Shown here: piece after piece, positions 49,524-62,051 of the stretch
How positions within the stretch are numbered: the first letter of the stretch is position 1
Layout: each line of letters begins with the position of its first letter
From: Crotalaria pallida
Taxonomy: Eukaryota > Streptophyta > Magnoliopsida > Fabales > Fabaceae
Assembly: GCA_037953625.1 (NCBI GenBank)
Contig: CM075656.1
Location: 89,547,001-89,611,000, forward strand
Direction: 5' to 3'
Length of the DNA: 64,000 nt
The notes under the pieces: generated by a model
Database searches by the model: none
What the model saw: the letters and a program-made list of their open reading frames with translations, nothing else
Told to the model about the DNA's origin: nothing
Translations under genes and position numbers: made by a program

Positions 49524-51540
49524 GTTTTATTTCCTTAAAAAATACTTTCGGACATATAACCAAAAATTAGTCCTTTTTGAAACATAAAGATCACATTAAT
49601 GAATTTTCTGTCTATTAAAAAGTTTTTTCCATATAAATGGTGGGATTTGACCCATGTCATCATGCTTAACTTAATCATCCTTTGTAGATTTCCTATTTTT
49701 TCATATTTGTTGTTCATTCGAGTGTATGTTCGGAAAATGATTAAAGATTTTCTTAACCTTAACCCGAGAACAAGAATTCGAAAAATGCATATTTTTATTG
49801 AAAAAATAAATGCATCATCCATTGATTCGTTCAATCCAACACTTAAACTCAATAATTATAAAAAATAATAGTAACACTCAATTTATATATTTTTAATTTT
49901 TTTCCTTTCTAGACCACGAGAATAATAGGAAACAACTGTGTTCTAGCCGAAAACATCCACATCATAATGAAACTAATTCCTTCGAAGGAACTTTTTTTTG
50001 CTTTGTATGGAGGACTTCAGCTCAAATCCTTGCTTTAAAAAATAACTTAGCTTCTTTATTTACTAAAGTGAAAAAACTAGACAAAATTACGTTACAGAGC
50101 TGCTTCAGTTGGTTAAAATACCATGGTTCAATAATTAAAAATTTATCTCGTATTATTCTTTTTGGTCTTTAGGTTTTGCAACGGGTTGAGTTTGGGATGG
50201 GCTTTGCCAATTCCAACCATGTATCCACAAGGAAAACCAGACTGAAAAAGTAAATCTCAAACTTATTCCAATCGGATTCGAGGAAATCCATGAGTAACAT
50301 ATACCCATTGTTTTCAATTATTTTTTTAAAATTATCTTTCACTATTTTAAATATACATCATATATGAAATACATCATGATTCAAATAATATATAAAAATT
50401 AACATCAAGAATTTTAAAATATCTAAAAACCGAGAATTAATGCATGGTGTTAATCAAATATGTTAGTTTAACTTCGCTACTAACTATTATTGTGATGTAA
50501 ATTATTTAACTTTTATATCAGGTTTGTTTCGGAGCGAGGGCAAAGAAGATACTTACAATCCTTGCCTCACTTCATCCCCATCTTTTTTAAAGTGAGTTTT
50601 GGGCTTGAGTTTTTCCAAACCCAATCATAGTAACTTTTTCCATTAAAATCAAGTTAGGATCAAGCATGTACTCAAGGATATGGGTCTAATTGTCATGCTT
50701 ATTGTTCTCATCCTTAAAAAGCCATATAAAACTCATTAACACAAATTGTGAGACTGAGTTTGAAATAACCCATTTTAAGCTTTGTTGAGATGAAAACAAA
50801 AACTCAACGTCAAAATAAAATAAAAATTGAATATTTGAGTCTATTTGTAATCATACTTCCACCCTTAATTGAGTAGATTATCTTTAACCAAATTAAGTTC
50901 TAAGAAAATATATGAATAATCTTCTAACATACTCTATTATTTTTCTTGTGGAGATTATTTTTCATACATGTACGACTCGAATGATGGTGGTTAGGGTGAT
51001 TGTAGTGGTGGTTGGGGTGATCGCAATAATAATGATTGAGTGGCGATTAAGATAATAATGGTGATTGCGATACTTGTGATGATGAAATAAGTAATAATAA
51101 CGATGTATGAGTATCATAAATTATGAAGTGATATGAATTTACAACTCAAAATTAAAATCATGATTTTTTTTTATAAATAAAAGTGAAATTATTCCAAAAA
51201 ATAAATAAAAAACCATTTTAACTAAAAAAATCACTATTTCAAAAAAAGAAAAAAGTAACAATCACTTTAAATTAAACCTAAAAGGGAATGACAATTTTAA
51301 TGGTTTTGCAAACATAAGTGAGTGTAGCCCGCATTTTTACATACCGAGTCTTAACCATTGAGAATTGTAAGTCGGATTCGATCATGAATTCCACCAGATT
51401 TAATTTACATTTATTTATCCCATAAAAAAAAAAGGTTTTGCAAAATTTTTTTACATATATAAAAAGAAAACAGATATAAGAGCTGAAAAAAAAAAAAAAA
51501 AAAGAATTGATCAATCACCGCGGTAGCACATTGGAAAATT
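49524..51540. other. intergenic, AT-rich
   Basis: No gene or bounded repeat recognised. Short GATG/GTGG-rich stretch near 50980-51110. Confidence 0.5.
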
Positions 51541-51545
51541 TGTCC

Positions 51546-51552
51546 TATATAA
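51546..51552 (+). promoter_or_regulatory. TATA box of the ELF1 gene
   Basis: TATATAA precedes a CT-rich leader that ends at donor CTG|GTATGT (51657/51658). The spacing fits transcription starting near 51580. Confidence 0.6.
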
Positions 51553-52270
51553 CACCGTCTCTCACCAAATCTCTCCCTGATCCTTACACACACGCGCTCT
51601 CTCTAACCCTTCTCCGCTCTCTCTCTCTCTCTCTAGGTTTCGTTTTTCTTCGATCTGGTATGTCCCTTCTCTCTCTTTTTGTTTTTCTTTTTTTAGGGTT
51701 TGATGTGATTTCTATTTTTCCTTACTCCGATTTGGCTGCCGATCAAAAATTCGTGAAACAAATCGGAAAAAGTTCATAACTTTGTCTCGCAAACTATTGG
51801 GTTTTTTGTTTTTTGTTTTTTGTCTCAGGTAGAGAATAAAGTTTAAATTTTGATTTTTGCCCATTAGTTTTCTGTAAATCGACGCAACAAAGAGGAATTA
51901 AAGTTGATAAATTTGAGAGATTTGTGTTACATAATCTTTATCCTGAATGAATCGAGATGGGGTTGATTAAAAATTATTTTTCCCCTCCTTTATTTGATGT
52001 TAACCGACAATACCAAGAACATTTCATATTTATTTTTTGCATATATTTTTTTTTGGAGAGTGTTGAGTTTATAGATTAAAAATAAAAACTCACTGCTTGT
52101 TTGAATGAAATTCTGAACAAGTTTAATTGTTGTGTGGGACTGAAGATATTCTTAGTGTTTTTTTTTTTTAAGATAATCCATTAACTTTTTGGAATGCATA
52201 GAAGTTTTCATTTCATTTAATTGTTTATTTACATGCTTTCAACGTTTATGTCAAATGCAGATTTTTAGCT

Positions 52271-53229
52271 ATGGGAAAGAGGAAGGCAAAGACAAAGCCA
52301 CCACCGAAAAAACGAATGGATAAGCTTGATACTGTCTTCAGTTGCCCCTTCTGCAATCACGGCAGCAGTGTTGAATGCCGCATGTAAGCTGTCTTTTTTA
52401 TTTTTTTAAAAGTCTTTTATGATAATCCAGGACTGTGTGTAGGATTAATATGCGTGCAGAAATGTTAGGCTGTATCTTTCTCTTGAGCCATTTTGGAAAC
52501 CTTGTACATTTTACTTGGATTCTACATTTTTTGACGCTTTTTATTTTGTGTTTGTTTGACAGCGACATGAAGAACTTGATAGGCGAAGCTTCTTGCGGGA
52601 TATGCCAAGAGAGCTTCAGCACTACCATCACAGGTTTGTTTCAATGGCCGCATTTATCTTTTATGGCATTGATTCTTAGTGAAACAGTTAATTTTAGATG
52701 GTATGGAGTTAAATTTTTTGTTTTCTTTATCATGGCTGGCACTGGATATGAAATTAGAAAATAATTAAGGTTGGGATATAAATAATATATTTTCTCAATC
52801 TTTATAAAAATGCAACTTGATATCGATGGTGTTCTCTTGTCACTTGTTTGTTAACATTTACTAGCATGTGCTACCTAGCCTTGTCCACCCCCTCTCCCCT
52901 CTCTTCTCCGAGGATGTTTGGCAGAAAATTAGAAGTGATTTTCCCCCTATAGTTAGTGTCTTAAAAGTCAGATTTTCGCAATTCTATATATATGTGATTC
53001 TTCTGCGAACAATTTGCATATAATTAATTAACTCTTTTTTCTTGTTGTATTTGCAGCTTTATCTGAAGCAATAGACATGTAAGTTCTAATATATATGTGG
53101 CAATCCTCCTCCTTTCTTTCTCTCTGTTTGTCCATCTCTCATATGACTGAATGAGCCTATTTGCAATTATGCAGATACAGTGAGTGGATTGATGAATGTG
53201 AACGGGTGAACACCCTGGAAGATGAATGA
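52271..53229 (+). CDS. transcription elongation factor 1 homologue (ELF1/ELOF1)
   Basis: An 86-aa protein from four coding exons: 52271-52383, 52563-52633, 53057-53078, 53175-53229. A 5'-UTR intron (51658-52260) lies upstream. It opens MGKRKAKTKPPPKKR, the basic tail of ELF1, then carries the four-Cys zinc site C25-X2-C28 ... C49-X2-C52 and the conserved SEAIDIYSEWIDECE end. Length and motifs match the eukaryotic family, a small nuclear factor that rides on RNA polymerase II and helps passage through chromatin. All splice phases agree, including a 22-base micro-exon. Confidence 0.96.
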
Positions 53230-54303
53230 TGGTTAGCAGTGATGCTCAGAATCCCTGTTCTGATCGTGGTGGATGACTGGATGGAGTCACTGAAGTTCTA
53301 CTTATCCAACCTGTAATTATGTTGGTTCCTTTTGTTATGGGATTATTAGTTCCTATTTAGACTCTGCCAGAGTTTGTAATAGCATGTACAAGAATATGAG
53401 AATAATTGTGCCTATTTAGATGAAGCCATCTTGATGGGAGGCTGGTATGCACTAAGTTAATATAATATTGCAGTGTATGTGTTGGTTTATAATACTCAAG
53501 TATTTGTGTTGGTTGCATACATGTAAGGCACTTATTTCTTCCTTCTCGTTCTTCTCCTTTGTAAGTGTACCTGGGAGAAAGGGGTTAACATGAAAGGGTG
53601 ATGGGCCACCTCACCTCTTCTGTTTGATATCCCAGCTTGCTACAATGGTAGCAAACACTATTTTTAATAAAGATTATCAGACACTTCATTAGGTAATAGG
53701 GGCAACACAAATTTGAAACTAGTCAGCATTTTTCTGGACACGGTTATGGGATTCATTTGTGCCTCGTGTATGGCAATAGCTAAGTGATTGAGATAGCTTA
53801 TAATGTAACCTGCGTGAAAGAAACCAGAGGTGAATTTCTATTGATCAGAAAGGCGAAGGAAAGTTGTTTGGTATGAAAATGTATCATATGGTGGAAATAC
53901 AAAAAAGTAGAGATAACATGCACAGATAAAGGATTAGGGAAACCCAGTGTATGAGGGCTAAACGTGGTGTGGTTTGAGAAACACAATCAAGTCCATACCA
54001 TCGCTAATTTTAAATTAAGAGAAAATGGAGAATGCATGTAAAGGTTTTTTACATATCATTCATCCATTTATGATTGTTGATTTTTAAATTAAAATAATAC
54101 AAGTGAATGGTGGATGATGGATTGATGGTGTAAAAAACTTTACACCGTCAGGGCATCTCTTAAATTAATAGGTTAGAGTATTTAAGTTATTTAAAATCAA
54201 TGATATAGTTGAAGCATGAATCGAATTGCGTGGTCCTAGATTAAGTTATCAACGATGAAGTAGCATGAATCGAATAATTTATTTTTTTGGTTTACATGGG
54301 AGG
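53230..54303. other. ELF1 3' UTR and intergenic
   Basis: The first few hundred bases should be the ELF1 3' UTR. No other gene recognised. Confidence 0.5.
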
Positions 54304-54311
54304 TCTGGGAC

Positions 54312-54497
54312 TAGGGATGACAATTGAACCCGGACCCTGTACCTGCGGGTAATACCCGCAATGGGTCCGGGTCCGGGTCCAAAAAAGAGACCCGTGGGTC
54401 CAAAGAATGGACCCGTTTGGTACCCGCTTTGAACGGGTCCGGGTCCGAGATATTCAGACCCGTAGGTACCCGGACCCGTTCATATTTACATATATGC

Positions 54498-54537
<40 letters not shown>

Positions 54538-54835
54538 AGTATGTTTGTGTTTAACGAGAGAATTTCTTTGATGTCTGCGAGTGTTTAATGGTGGTAGGGA
54601 TTAATATTAAGTAAAGTGTGTAATAATGTATTAAGGATCCCTCGGTCTATAAAAAACATAGAATTTAATTTAAAAAATAATTTTTCTTTAAAAAAATTGC
54701 CAATGGGTACCCGCAAAACCCGTCTGGGTACCCGAAGACCCGCCTACCCATTATGCAATGAGTATCCGGGCGGGTCCTGGTGGGTCCGGGTTCAGTAATT
54801 AAAGAACGGGTCACCCGGACCCATTGCCATCCCTA
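54312..54835. mobile_element. hAT-type non-autonomous element with GGGTCC repeats
   Basis: A 524-base unit begins TAGGGATGACAATTGAACCC and ends ATTGCCATCCCTA. It is flanked by the exact 8-base duplication TCTGGGAC (54304-54311, 54836-54843). Both subterminal regions are dense in GGGTCCGGGTCC/GGTACCCG motifs. An AT-dinucleotide run (54502-54534) lies inside. No transposase is present. Confidence 0.88.
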
Positions 54836-55390
54836 TCTGGGACTAGAACCCATGACCTGGGGAGGGGGGAATCCTAAGTGTCCCTGCAGCCACTAACTGG
54901 GCTGTCTTACGCGGACCAATAGAAATTATATCCTAGACTTCTAGTTTATTTAAATACAAATATACCAATATACCACATATTCTAAAGAATTAGTCAATTA
55001 CTTAATGATCTTATAGTTTTCGGCATGGGCGCATGGCATGTCTAATCTTAACTTTTAATTGACAATTGTAGGTTTTTTAATATAAAAATAGTGAAAAATA
55101 GAAAACAAGAACGTTATTTTTATCTTATGAGATGGAGGATACAAACAAAGAATACTAATTTTTATTTATGGAGTAACTGATACATTTATAATATTTGAAA
55201 GATAAATAGAAAAGGAATAAAATGCCAAGATTCTAGTAATCTTCATCAAACTAAAACAAATTTTATCCCTAAAAGGTAGATACCTATCACCTAAGAATAT
55301 TTATTTATTTAACTAATTAAAATAAAAGATAAACTTGCAGTTTAAAATCAAATCTTTAACAACAATGAATAACTAAAAGATCTTTAATTT

Positions 55391-55570
55391 AACCAATATG
55401 AGATTGGTCAAGTGAGCTACTTGGTTCCTGGGTCTCGAGTTCGAGTCTTGGGTATGGAGCAACCTTCACTAGGAGACTCCTACCGCTTAGTGCGAGCTCA
55501 GTTGGGTTGGATCGGATGAGTCGGATTATGAGTAAACCGGATCCGGGTACCGGTTGGTGCACACCAAAAA
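55391..55570 (+). mobile_element. tRNA-derived SINE with 16-bp TSD
   Basis: It has box A-like TGGTCAAGTGAG and box B-like GAGTTCGAGTC about 30 bases apart, and ends in an A-run. AAAAGATCTTTAATTT flanks it at 55375-55390 and 55571-55586. Confidence 0.85.
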
Positions 55571-55723
55571 AAAAGATCTTTAATTTTATTTGACACTATG
55601 ATCAAACTTGCCCAACACAAAATGTAAGGCACAAAAGACTCTTGATTAGAGACCGGGTCGGTTGGAGCCAACCTGGTTGGGCTATGGGCAATACAAATCT
55701 GTCAATTATGTTAAAAAGTTAGT

Positions 55724-56930
55724 GAGTGGGGCTTTTACCATCTCATTTATGGCTTTTTACACCCCACTTTAATTTTTAATTCCCAAAATATCATTACATA
55801 CAGAAAAATTATTTATTTTTTTATTCCCAGAAACCACTATGCCCCATCCTTAATTTCATTGAATTTTTTTCCTCACCTCATCTCTGCCATAAATACCCTC
55901 CTCCACCTCACCATCAACTACTCTCGTACTTTTTTTTTTTTAAACATAAGTTCAAAGCGGTGATGTTGTCATGAGAGTCAACGATGCATGATGCTTGTAC
56001 GAAGGACCAACCGTGGTTTGTCAATGGTGGTGATGTCGTAAGCACGAGTTTTGGTTTTTCAATAAACTATGTCGTGTCAGTTTTGGTTTTGACACCAATT
56101 TTCATGTCTGTTTTGTCCATGGAGTAGTCATGGTAGAGTCCTCATCCTTTGTGTGTTGTCAGGATTAAATCAAAAAAATTAAAAAAAAAAAAAACTTGGG
56201 TCGTGAACTACACAAAAAAATAGAATCTAAAAAAAAGAGAAAACATAGATTGGGTCAAAGGAACATAGTTTTACTTCCCATTCTTGGATCAGTGCTTTTC
56301 TACATGATTAGTTCATTTTAGGCTGTGAGTTGTTAAAAAAACAAATTTGGTTCCCAAAGATGCGCCATCACTACCAAAGCAACACGTGCTGCACATAATA
56401 CCTCAAACCAAAACTCTTTCATCCTATCTAATGATTGAACTTAATGTTTGGGCAAGTTGCTTCCATGTCCAGAAAGTGATGTTGAGTACTTGTATGGGAA
56501 GCCTAAAGTGAAGGATTGTTGTATGGTACATTAGGCTAAGGAATATGGGTTGCTAAAGGAGCTACGAGCAACCGAAGTACACGAAGTATTCAGAGGAGGG
56601 GGTAGGGCCAAAAATGAGAAATGGACAGAAATTTGAGAGAAGGTACTTGGTTTGTTGTGAGTGGTGCTAATCAAAATGAGGCTGGGAAGAAAAACTCTGT
56701 TCTTTGTTTCACGACCCGATGTTCAGTTCTGTTTTTTATGAGTGTGATGTTGTTTGTGACAGAGATGAGATAGATGAGGGAAAAGATTAGAGAAGTTAAG
56801 GATTAGGTGTAATGGTTTTTGAGAGTGAAAAAAGAGAATTTTTTTTTTTTTTATATGTAAGGATATTTTGGGAATTAAAAATTAAAGTGGAGTGTCTAAA
56901 GTCATGAGTGGGGTGGCAAAAGCCCCACTC
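55724..56930. mobile_element. 1.2-kb foldback (Mutator-like) element
   Basis: Ends are inverted: GAGTGGGGCTTTT at the left, AAAAGCCCCACTC at the right, continuing through ACTTTAATTTTTAATTCCCA on both arms. The flanks AAAGTTAGT (55715-55723) and AAAGTTGGT (56931-56939) are a 9-base duplication with one mismatch. The interior of about 1 kb is not AT-extreme and may contain captured genomic sequence, but no open coding structure is evident. Confidence 0.75.
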
Positions 56931-57543
56931 AAAGTTGGTTTGTATCATGCTCATGCAATTATTTTTTTCGATCCCAATCGAGTTTTTTGTCCTAATCTGA
57001 TTGTACCTGAATCTAGTAAATTCTCACGCAGGCAGATAAATCGTACTGCATTAGTACTCCCAACTCTCAGTCAGATTCCTTATTTTCTTGAGTTACAGAA
57101 AAAATGCTCAGAAGGATACATTTATTAGACAATCAATCCTTGAAAGTTTGTCCATGAGCTAATACCATCAAATCGTTACATTAACATGGTTTGGAAATAA
57201 GAAGAGTCAAGGATAAATTACAGCAATCTTGTGCTTCAATGATAAATAGGACAATTTCGGTGGTGCTGATTTGATTCTAGCACTCACCACACTGCTAATC
57301 ATAAATAGTATACATCAAATTTTCTGTAGATAATTTTCTGAAGTTAGAAGCCAGCATCCAGCAGCCTCTAGTGTAGCACTCCAGTGAGAATGAGCTATTC
57401 ACAGTGTCTTGACAAGGCAAAAAAAATGACCTTATCTTCTAGTTATTATTAAGAAAAAAAGTCAAAAGTTCAGTTGGAGGAACAGTTCAGTGTGTAACCA
57501 AGTTGAATGCAGCATTTTTTACATCCCTTCAAGTCAAGTTCAA

Positions 57544-59692
57544 TCATGTCACATAATAGTCACTAGTGTTATCAACAAGATAGTCATTTGGATCAGCTAA
57601 TCCATAATCATGTGGTCCATTTTGTGCTGAGAAGACACCATCTATGCCAACCTTGGCATTAAGTTGGGCTCTACCTTTGGCATAGAGTCTTCCCATCTGC
57701 TTCTGCAGATCAGCAACTGAACCACTTGTTACCTTTCCCTTGGAGTTCTTCTTCCCATCAACAAGCTTTAGTTCTAACCGATATAAGGCGCATGCATCAC
57801 ACTTGCTAATTTCATACTCATATAGGTGCCATTCAAAATGGTTCAGCGGTTGCGGATCCATATAATAAGATCTCTTCAGCCCTCCAAACTCATTCACCAC
57901 TTGCTTTCTAGATTCATGCCAACCACGCCCACTATAATCCGGCAATGCCCTTTGCTTTCTGTTTCCGCTCTCAAATGCTCTTCGAGGCTTATCAAAGAAA
58001 AGCCACTCCCTAATAGTCTCACCCTCAAAAACAGAAAGATCAAAAAGCTCTGTAATCAAACAAGAAATCCGTTCATTACATCGAAAGAACAATCTTCTCA
58101 ACTTTTACGCCATATAATTCTTCTATAAAAAAATAGCTTAACTAGTAGATCAAAGAGAGGATGTTTTAAGATTAAAATACCAGGTGCATTCCATGGAGAC
58201 TTTGAAGTCGCTGCTCCCTCGCATTCTGGGATGCCAACATCTTTTCCTTGTGCCTTTGAGGTAAGAGCAACAAAAAGTAAATTATCCTTCAGTCCAATTC
58301 CCCCAGGTCGTAAAACGGGGGCCATGCCTGGCGGTCCTTCATTCAAAGCAAGAGTAGCATGAAAGCTACTGCAATAGTCTTGACACCAGTCCAACGCTTG
58401 CACAGGCCTTGGACAGTCCCAAAGTGCACATTTCGGGCCTAAGAAAGCAGAAGGAGGAGGGCAGATAATCGGAATGTAGCTAGGTATACAAGGAACAGTT
58501 TCTTCCTCACAAAAACCTGATCCAGTAAAACCGGCATAAAAGCTGTGATTGAAATCCTGATTTATATCAAATTGATGATACTCTAAAGCAGGCCCATCCA
58601 AGTTGTTAGTTGCCGTATTGAGAATTCCTAAGGTGGAGGGTTTGTGCTCATCAATCAATGAGAAATCATGTCGATGCTGGCCCTGGTTTACAGTTAAACC
58701 AAGAAACTCATTACAATCACGGGTGAGGTTCAATATATTCGGAACAGCATTGTAATATTGATTTAAACTATAGGGCATAAGAACGAAACTTGAGCTTTGG
58801 ATTCTTAGAAAGAAAATTCACATAAAACTGCAAGGAAAGGCTTAACGTGATATATTTTTCTTTCCTATCATTTGAAAGAGGAAGATATCAAATATGCATT
58901 CCAGAAAGAAAAAGCCTATCACATGCAGAAGCAATATTTCACGCGATAATCTTTTTCAGTTTGCATTAGATGATATCAACCATTCTGAAGCATCCCTTAT
59001 TCAATAAATGAAGTTAAAGCAATGCAGCCAACGATAGCAGAGAGGCTTCAAAATCAATACTTTAGACAACTAATACCACACAGACAAACAAGTATAATTG
59101 TGGCCGAATAGTAAAGGCACTCACCTCTTGTAATATCACCATAGGCCCATATTGCATAGTCTGATCATTAGGCTCAGGCTTAGGAGCAGCTAATAGACTA
59201 GTAGCATCATCTTCCTCCTCACACAGCTGCAATAGTCTACAGACATCGGTCGAGAATGACCCAAGACTGCCACCCTGTAGTCACCAATAAGTATCAACTC
59301 ATAATCACACCTTTACCACTAGCATTGCTATTCAAGTTACCATGAGTCACCCAATTTTATAATTTTAAGAGTAAGGTCGCGACTCACGAGAAATAGTAAT
59401 ATATATCTCAAATTAAATCCTCAAATTATAGCCAATAATATGTACATGTACTACATGAACTTACATGCTGCAAAGAAGAAGAAGGAGAAGGCTCATTGAG
59501 CTCAGCCTTCCACTCGCGAAGCATCTGATGGACTTGCTCCTCGAGCAGTGCAACATCAACCGTGCGGCTCTCCTTCCTGGCAAACTGCAGATCCAGGAAC
59601 ATGACTTGTAGATCATCGACATGATTCTTCGCCTTGTCCTTGTAGAGCCTGTGTGATGCTGACTTGCAGCTTCTCTTTGAAACCTTTTTCAT
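57544..59692 (-). CDS. VOZ transcription factor (vascular plant one zinc finger)
   Basis: A 469-aa nuclear regulator from exons 59692-59465, 59274-59125, 58706-58181 and 58049-57544, all phases consistent. The start of exon 3 at 58706 was chosen because it alone keeps phase 0 and yields the family's VNQGQ...HDF pattern. Domain A: KSASHRLYKDKAKNHVDDLQ ... ARKESRTVDVALLEEQVHQM. The zinc/DNA-binding domain B follows: SAFLGPKCALWDCPRP, WCQDYCSSFH, LNEGPPGM, GKDVGIPECEGAA, RGWHESRKQV, GGLKRSYYMDPQP, CDACALYRLELK. The tail after LQKQMGRL is a little shorter than I expect for VOZ1. The family controls flowering time and stress responses with phytochrome input. A 5'-UTR intron probably runs 60272-59701. 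Confidence 0.95.
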
Positions 59693-60271
59693 TGCTAAAC
59701 CTAAAGTCTTGCTGCTTCAAAAACCCTACATTCACCACCATCATCAATATAAAAAAACTGAGTCTCAGAAAAAGAGAGAAAACTCAAAAGATGAAAAAAA
59801 AAAAAACAAAAAACATCTAGATAACTTTATCAAGCTCAGGAGCATATTCCAGTCCATTATCTACCCTAACAAGTCCAAATCCAAAAGTTCTAAAACTAAT
59901 AATCCAACATCCCCATCATAGAATTAAATCAAATCATAGTAAAAGATTCACCTCATTTTTAAATTAATTCACTAAAAAAACGAGTGTATGAGCAAAAACA
60001 CAATGAAAACAGAAAAAACTATATATAAAGCCCTCTGAGGCTCTGACAACACTAAAATTAATCAAAAACATAATAAAGTACCATAAGTCATAATAACTCC
60101 AATCAATCATGAAGCAAATGATAGCTTCAAGAAACACAAACATGACACTGAAATCAGAACCAACCAAAGTCATGATCACAGTACTAAGCCATAAACCAAA
60201 TTTGGATTAGAAATTCATGTAACATTTAAGGTTGTTTAAAAGGTGTGGATTTTCCATAGGATCCATGCTTA

Positions 60272-60360
60272 CCTCAGACTTAGAATCCAAAATTTCCACT
60301 GAAAATAGAGAGTCCAATTTCTCTATGTTTAAAAAAGTTGAAGGTGAGACACTTATATAA
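60272..60360 (-). promoter_or_regulatory. VOZ TATA box and 5'-UTR exon
   Basis: TTATATAA at 60353-60360 is the likely TATA box. Transcription would start near 60325, and the leader exon ends CTGAG|GTAAGC at 60273. The leader is rejoined at about 59700, nine bases above the ATG. Confidence 0.55.
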
Positions 60361-62051
60361 AGATTAAAGAGATAGAAAGAGAGAACAGAAAAAAGTGTTT
60401 TTTTTTCCCTTATTCCTTTTCTGTACTGCTGAGATCAGTGCCTATACGTGTGGAAGGGGCAAAAAAGATATAAAAAAAAGCAAAGGAATATTACAAATTT
60501 TATTTACTATGAAGATTGAAGAACATATATGTTGTTGAAATAATCAAATAAACATGTTGGTATGCTGTAACCAAAATAACGGCTTCTTCTCTTCCTATGA
60601 CGACCAAAAAACGGTTATCACATGCTTCATTTCCTTCCTTTGTAATTTTACCTACCACTCAAAACATAAAATTCTTATATTCAAACACTTTTGTTTAAAA
60701 CAAAAAATGTTAGTATTTTGACAATTAATATGTGACAATGCGAAGAAAAAATAAGTACGAGATAAAGATAATTTGATTTATTGCAAAAGAAATTGTATAA
60801 TTTGAAATGTTCAAATAACAATTTTGGTTTGTGTTTAAAAAAAAAATACTAGTATTAATTTTTTATGCTTCTGGAAGGTTATTTTATGATTTTATCGGTC
60901 ACGGAAAACAATTACTATATGACGGTATAAACTAAACTTCCATTACAAACACATTTATATTTTTGGAACGCTGACATTGACATCAATTAAGGTGTAGTGG
61001 TCAATAAAAGTTGGAGCTTGGAAGAATAAAAACGTGAAGGTTCTTCTTCGGTTGATTCTGGTCTAATTACTTTTAAGAAATGAAAGGGGAATACACTTTT
61101 TCTCTCTCTATTCAGCGTTTTATTTTTCTCCTAAACTCACTTGGCAAACTCTTTGATGGTGACTCTAAACCACTGCTCATAAAGGGTGAAGAGAAAAATA
61201 GTATAACCCGCACAACAAAAATAAACAAAAGGAAAAAAAAGGTGATTCCTCTTTTCTATGAAATTCCTCTATTGGGTGAATACTGAACGGGTGAAAGATG
61301 ATTAGGGTAAGGAAGGAATAAAGCACACTCCTCCACTACCATCCAACATATTCCTGTTTCCATGCTTATCTTAAATGGAAGAGCTTATAGGAGGTTGTTT
61401 ATTGGTTAAAAACTTAAAATAATACATGTTTAAGATTGCCAGCATCTCATGGTTTATCTTTCAGACCAACCACATGGCATACCCATAATCTTCAACAGGA
61501 AACAGAATAGGGTAAGATGGGGTGGGTGGTTGACTTTGGTACATCAAATATGGTGGATACATTTAATTATCACCTAACTTGAAATTTGACATGAATTACT
61601 TCACTTTCATAGCCAAGAATTACAGGCTAAAATTGTTACAATGACCTTAAACACAAAAATGCCTTCAACAGATTCTGTAGCAATGCTCAAATGTATAAAA
61701 GACATGAAGTGCTTGCCATTCTGCAATGCAGATAAACAGTAATGCTATATGGTACCCAAGAAAAATTTAAACGAGCTGCGCAATTCACTTAATGTACATA
61801 TGGCGAATTGAAAACCAATCTCACTCTACTAAAAAACACAGGATTGTCAATTTTGCTCACCTGCATCAGTAGTGCACATTTGACGAAATGTTTTTCGTAC
61901 CAACAAGTGTAATTCTTTGAGAATTGAAACTTAGAGTCAATGAATAGGGTAAAAATAAATTATTCTTCCCTTTAATGAATCGGATGATATTACATTTATC
62001 CCAAGGATAAATGGAAAAATTGATTGATACATAATTATCTTCTTCATCAGG
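60361..62051. other. intergenic
   Basis: AT-rich promoter-distal sequence above VOZ and below the OPA3-like gene. No gene recognised. Confidence 0.5.

Noticed and set aside
54311..54539. Frames with DPDP/GSGSG repeats
   Set aside because: Translation of the GGGTCC arrays.
58098..58778. Start of VOZ exon 3 at the Met near 58778
   Set aside because: The sequence above 58706 cannot be joined to exon 2 in phase, while the acceptor at 58706 restores phase and family-like sequence.
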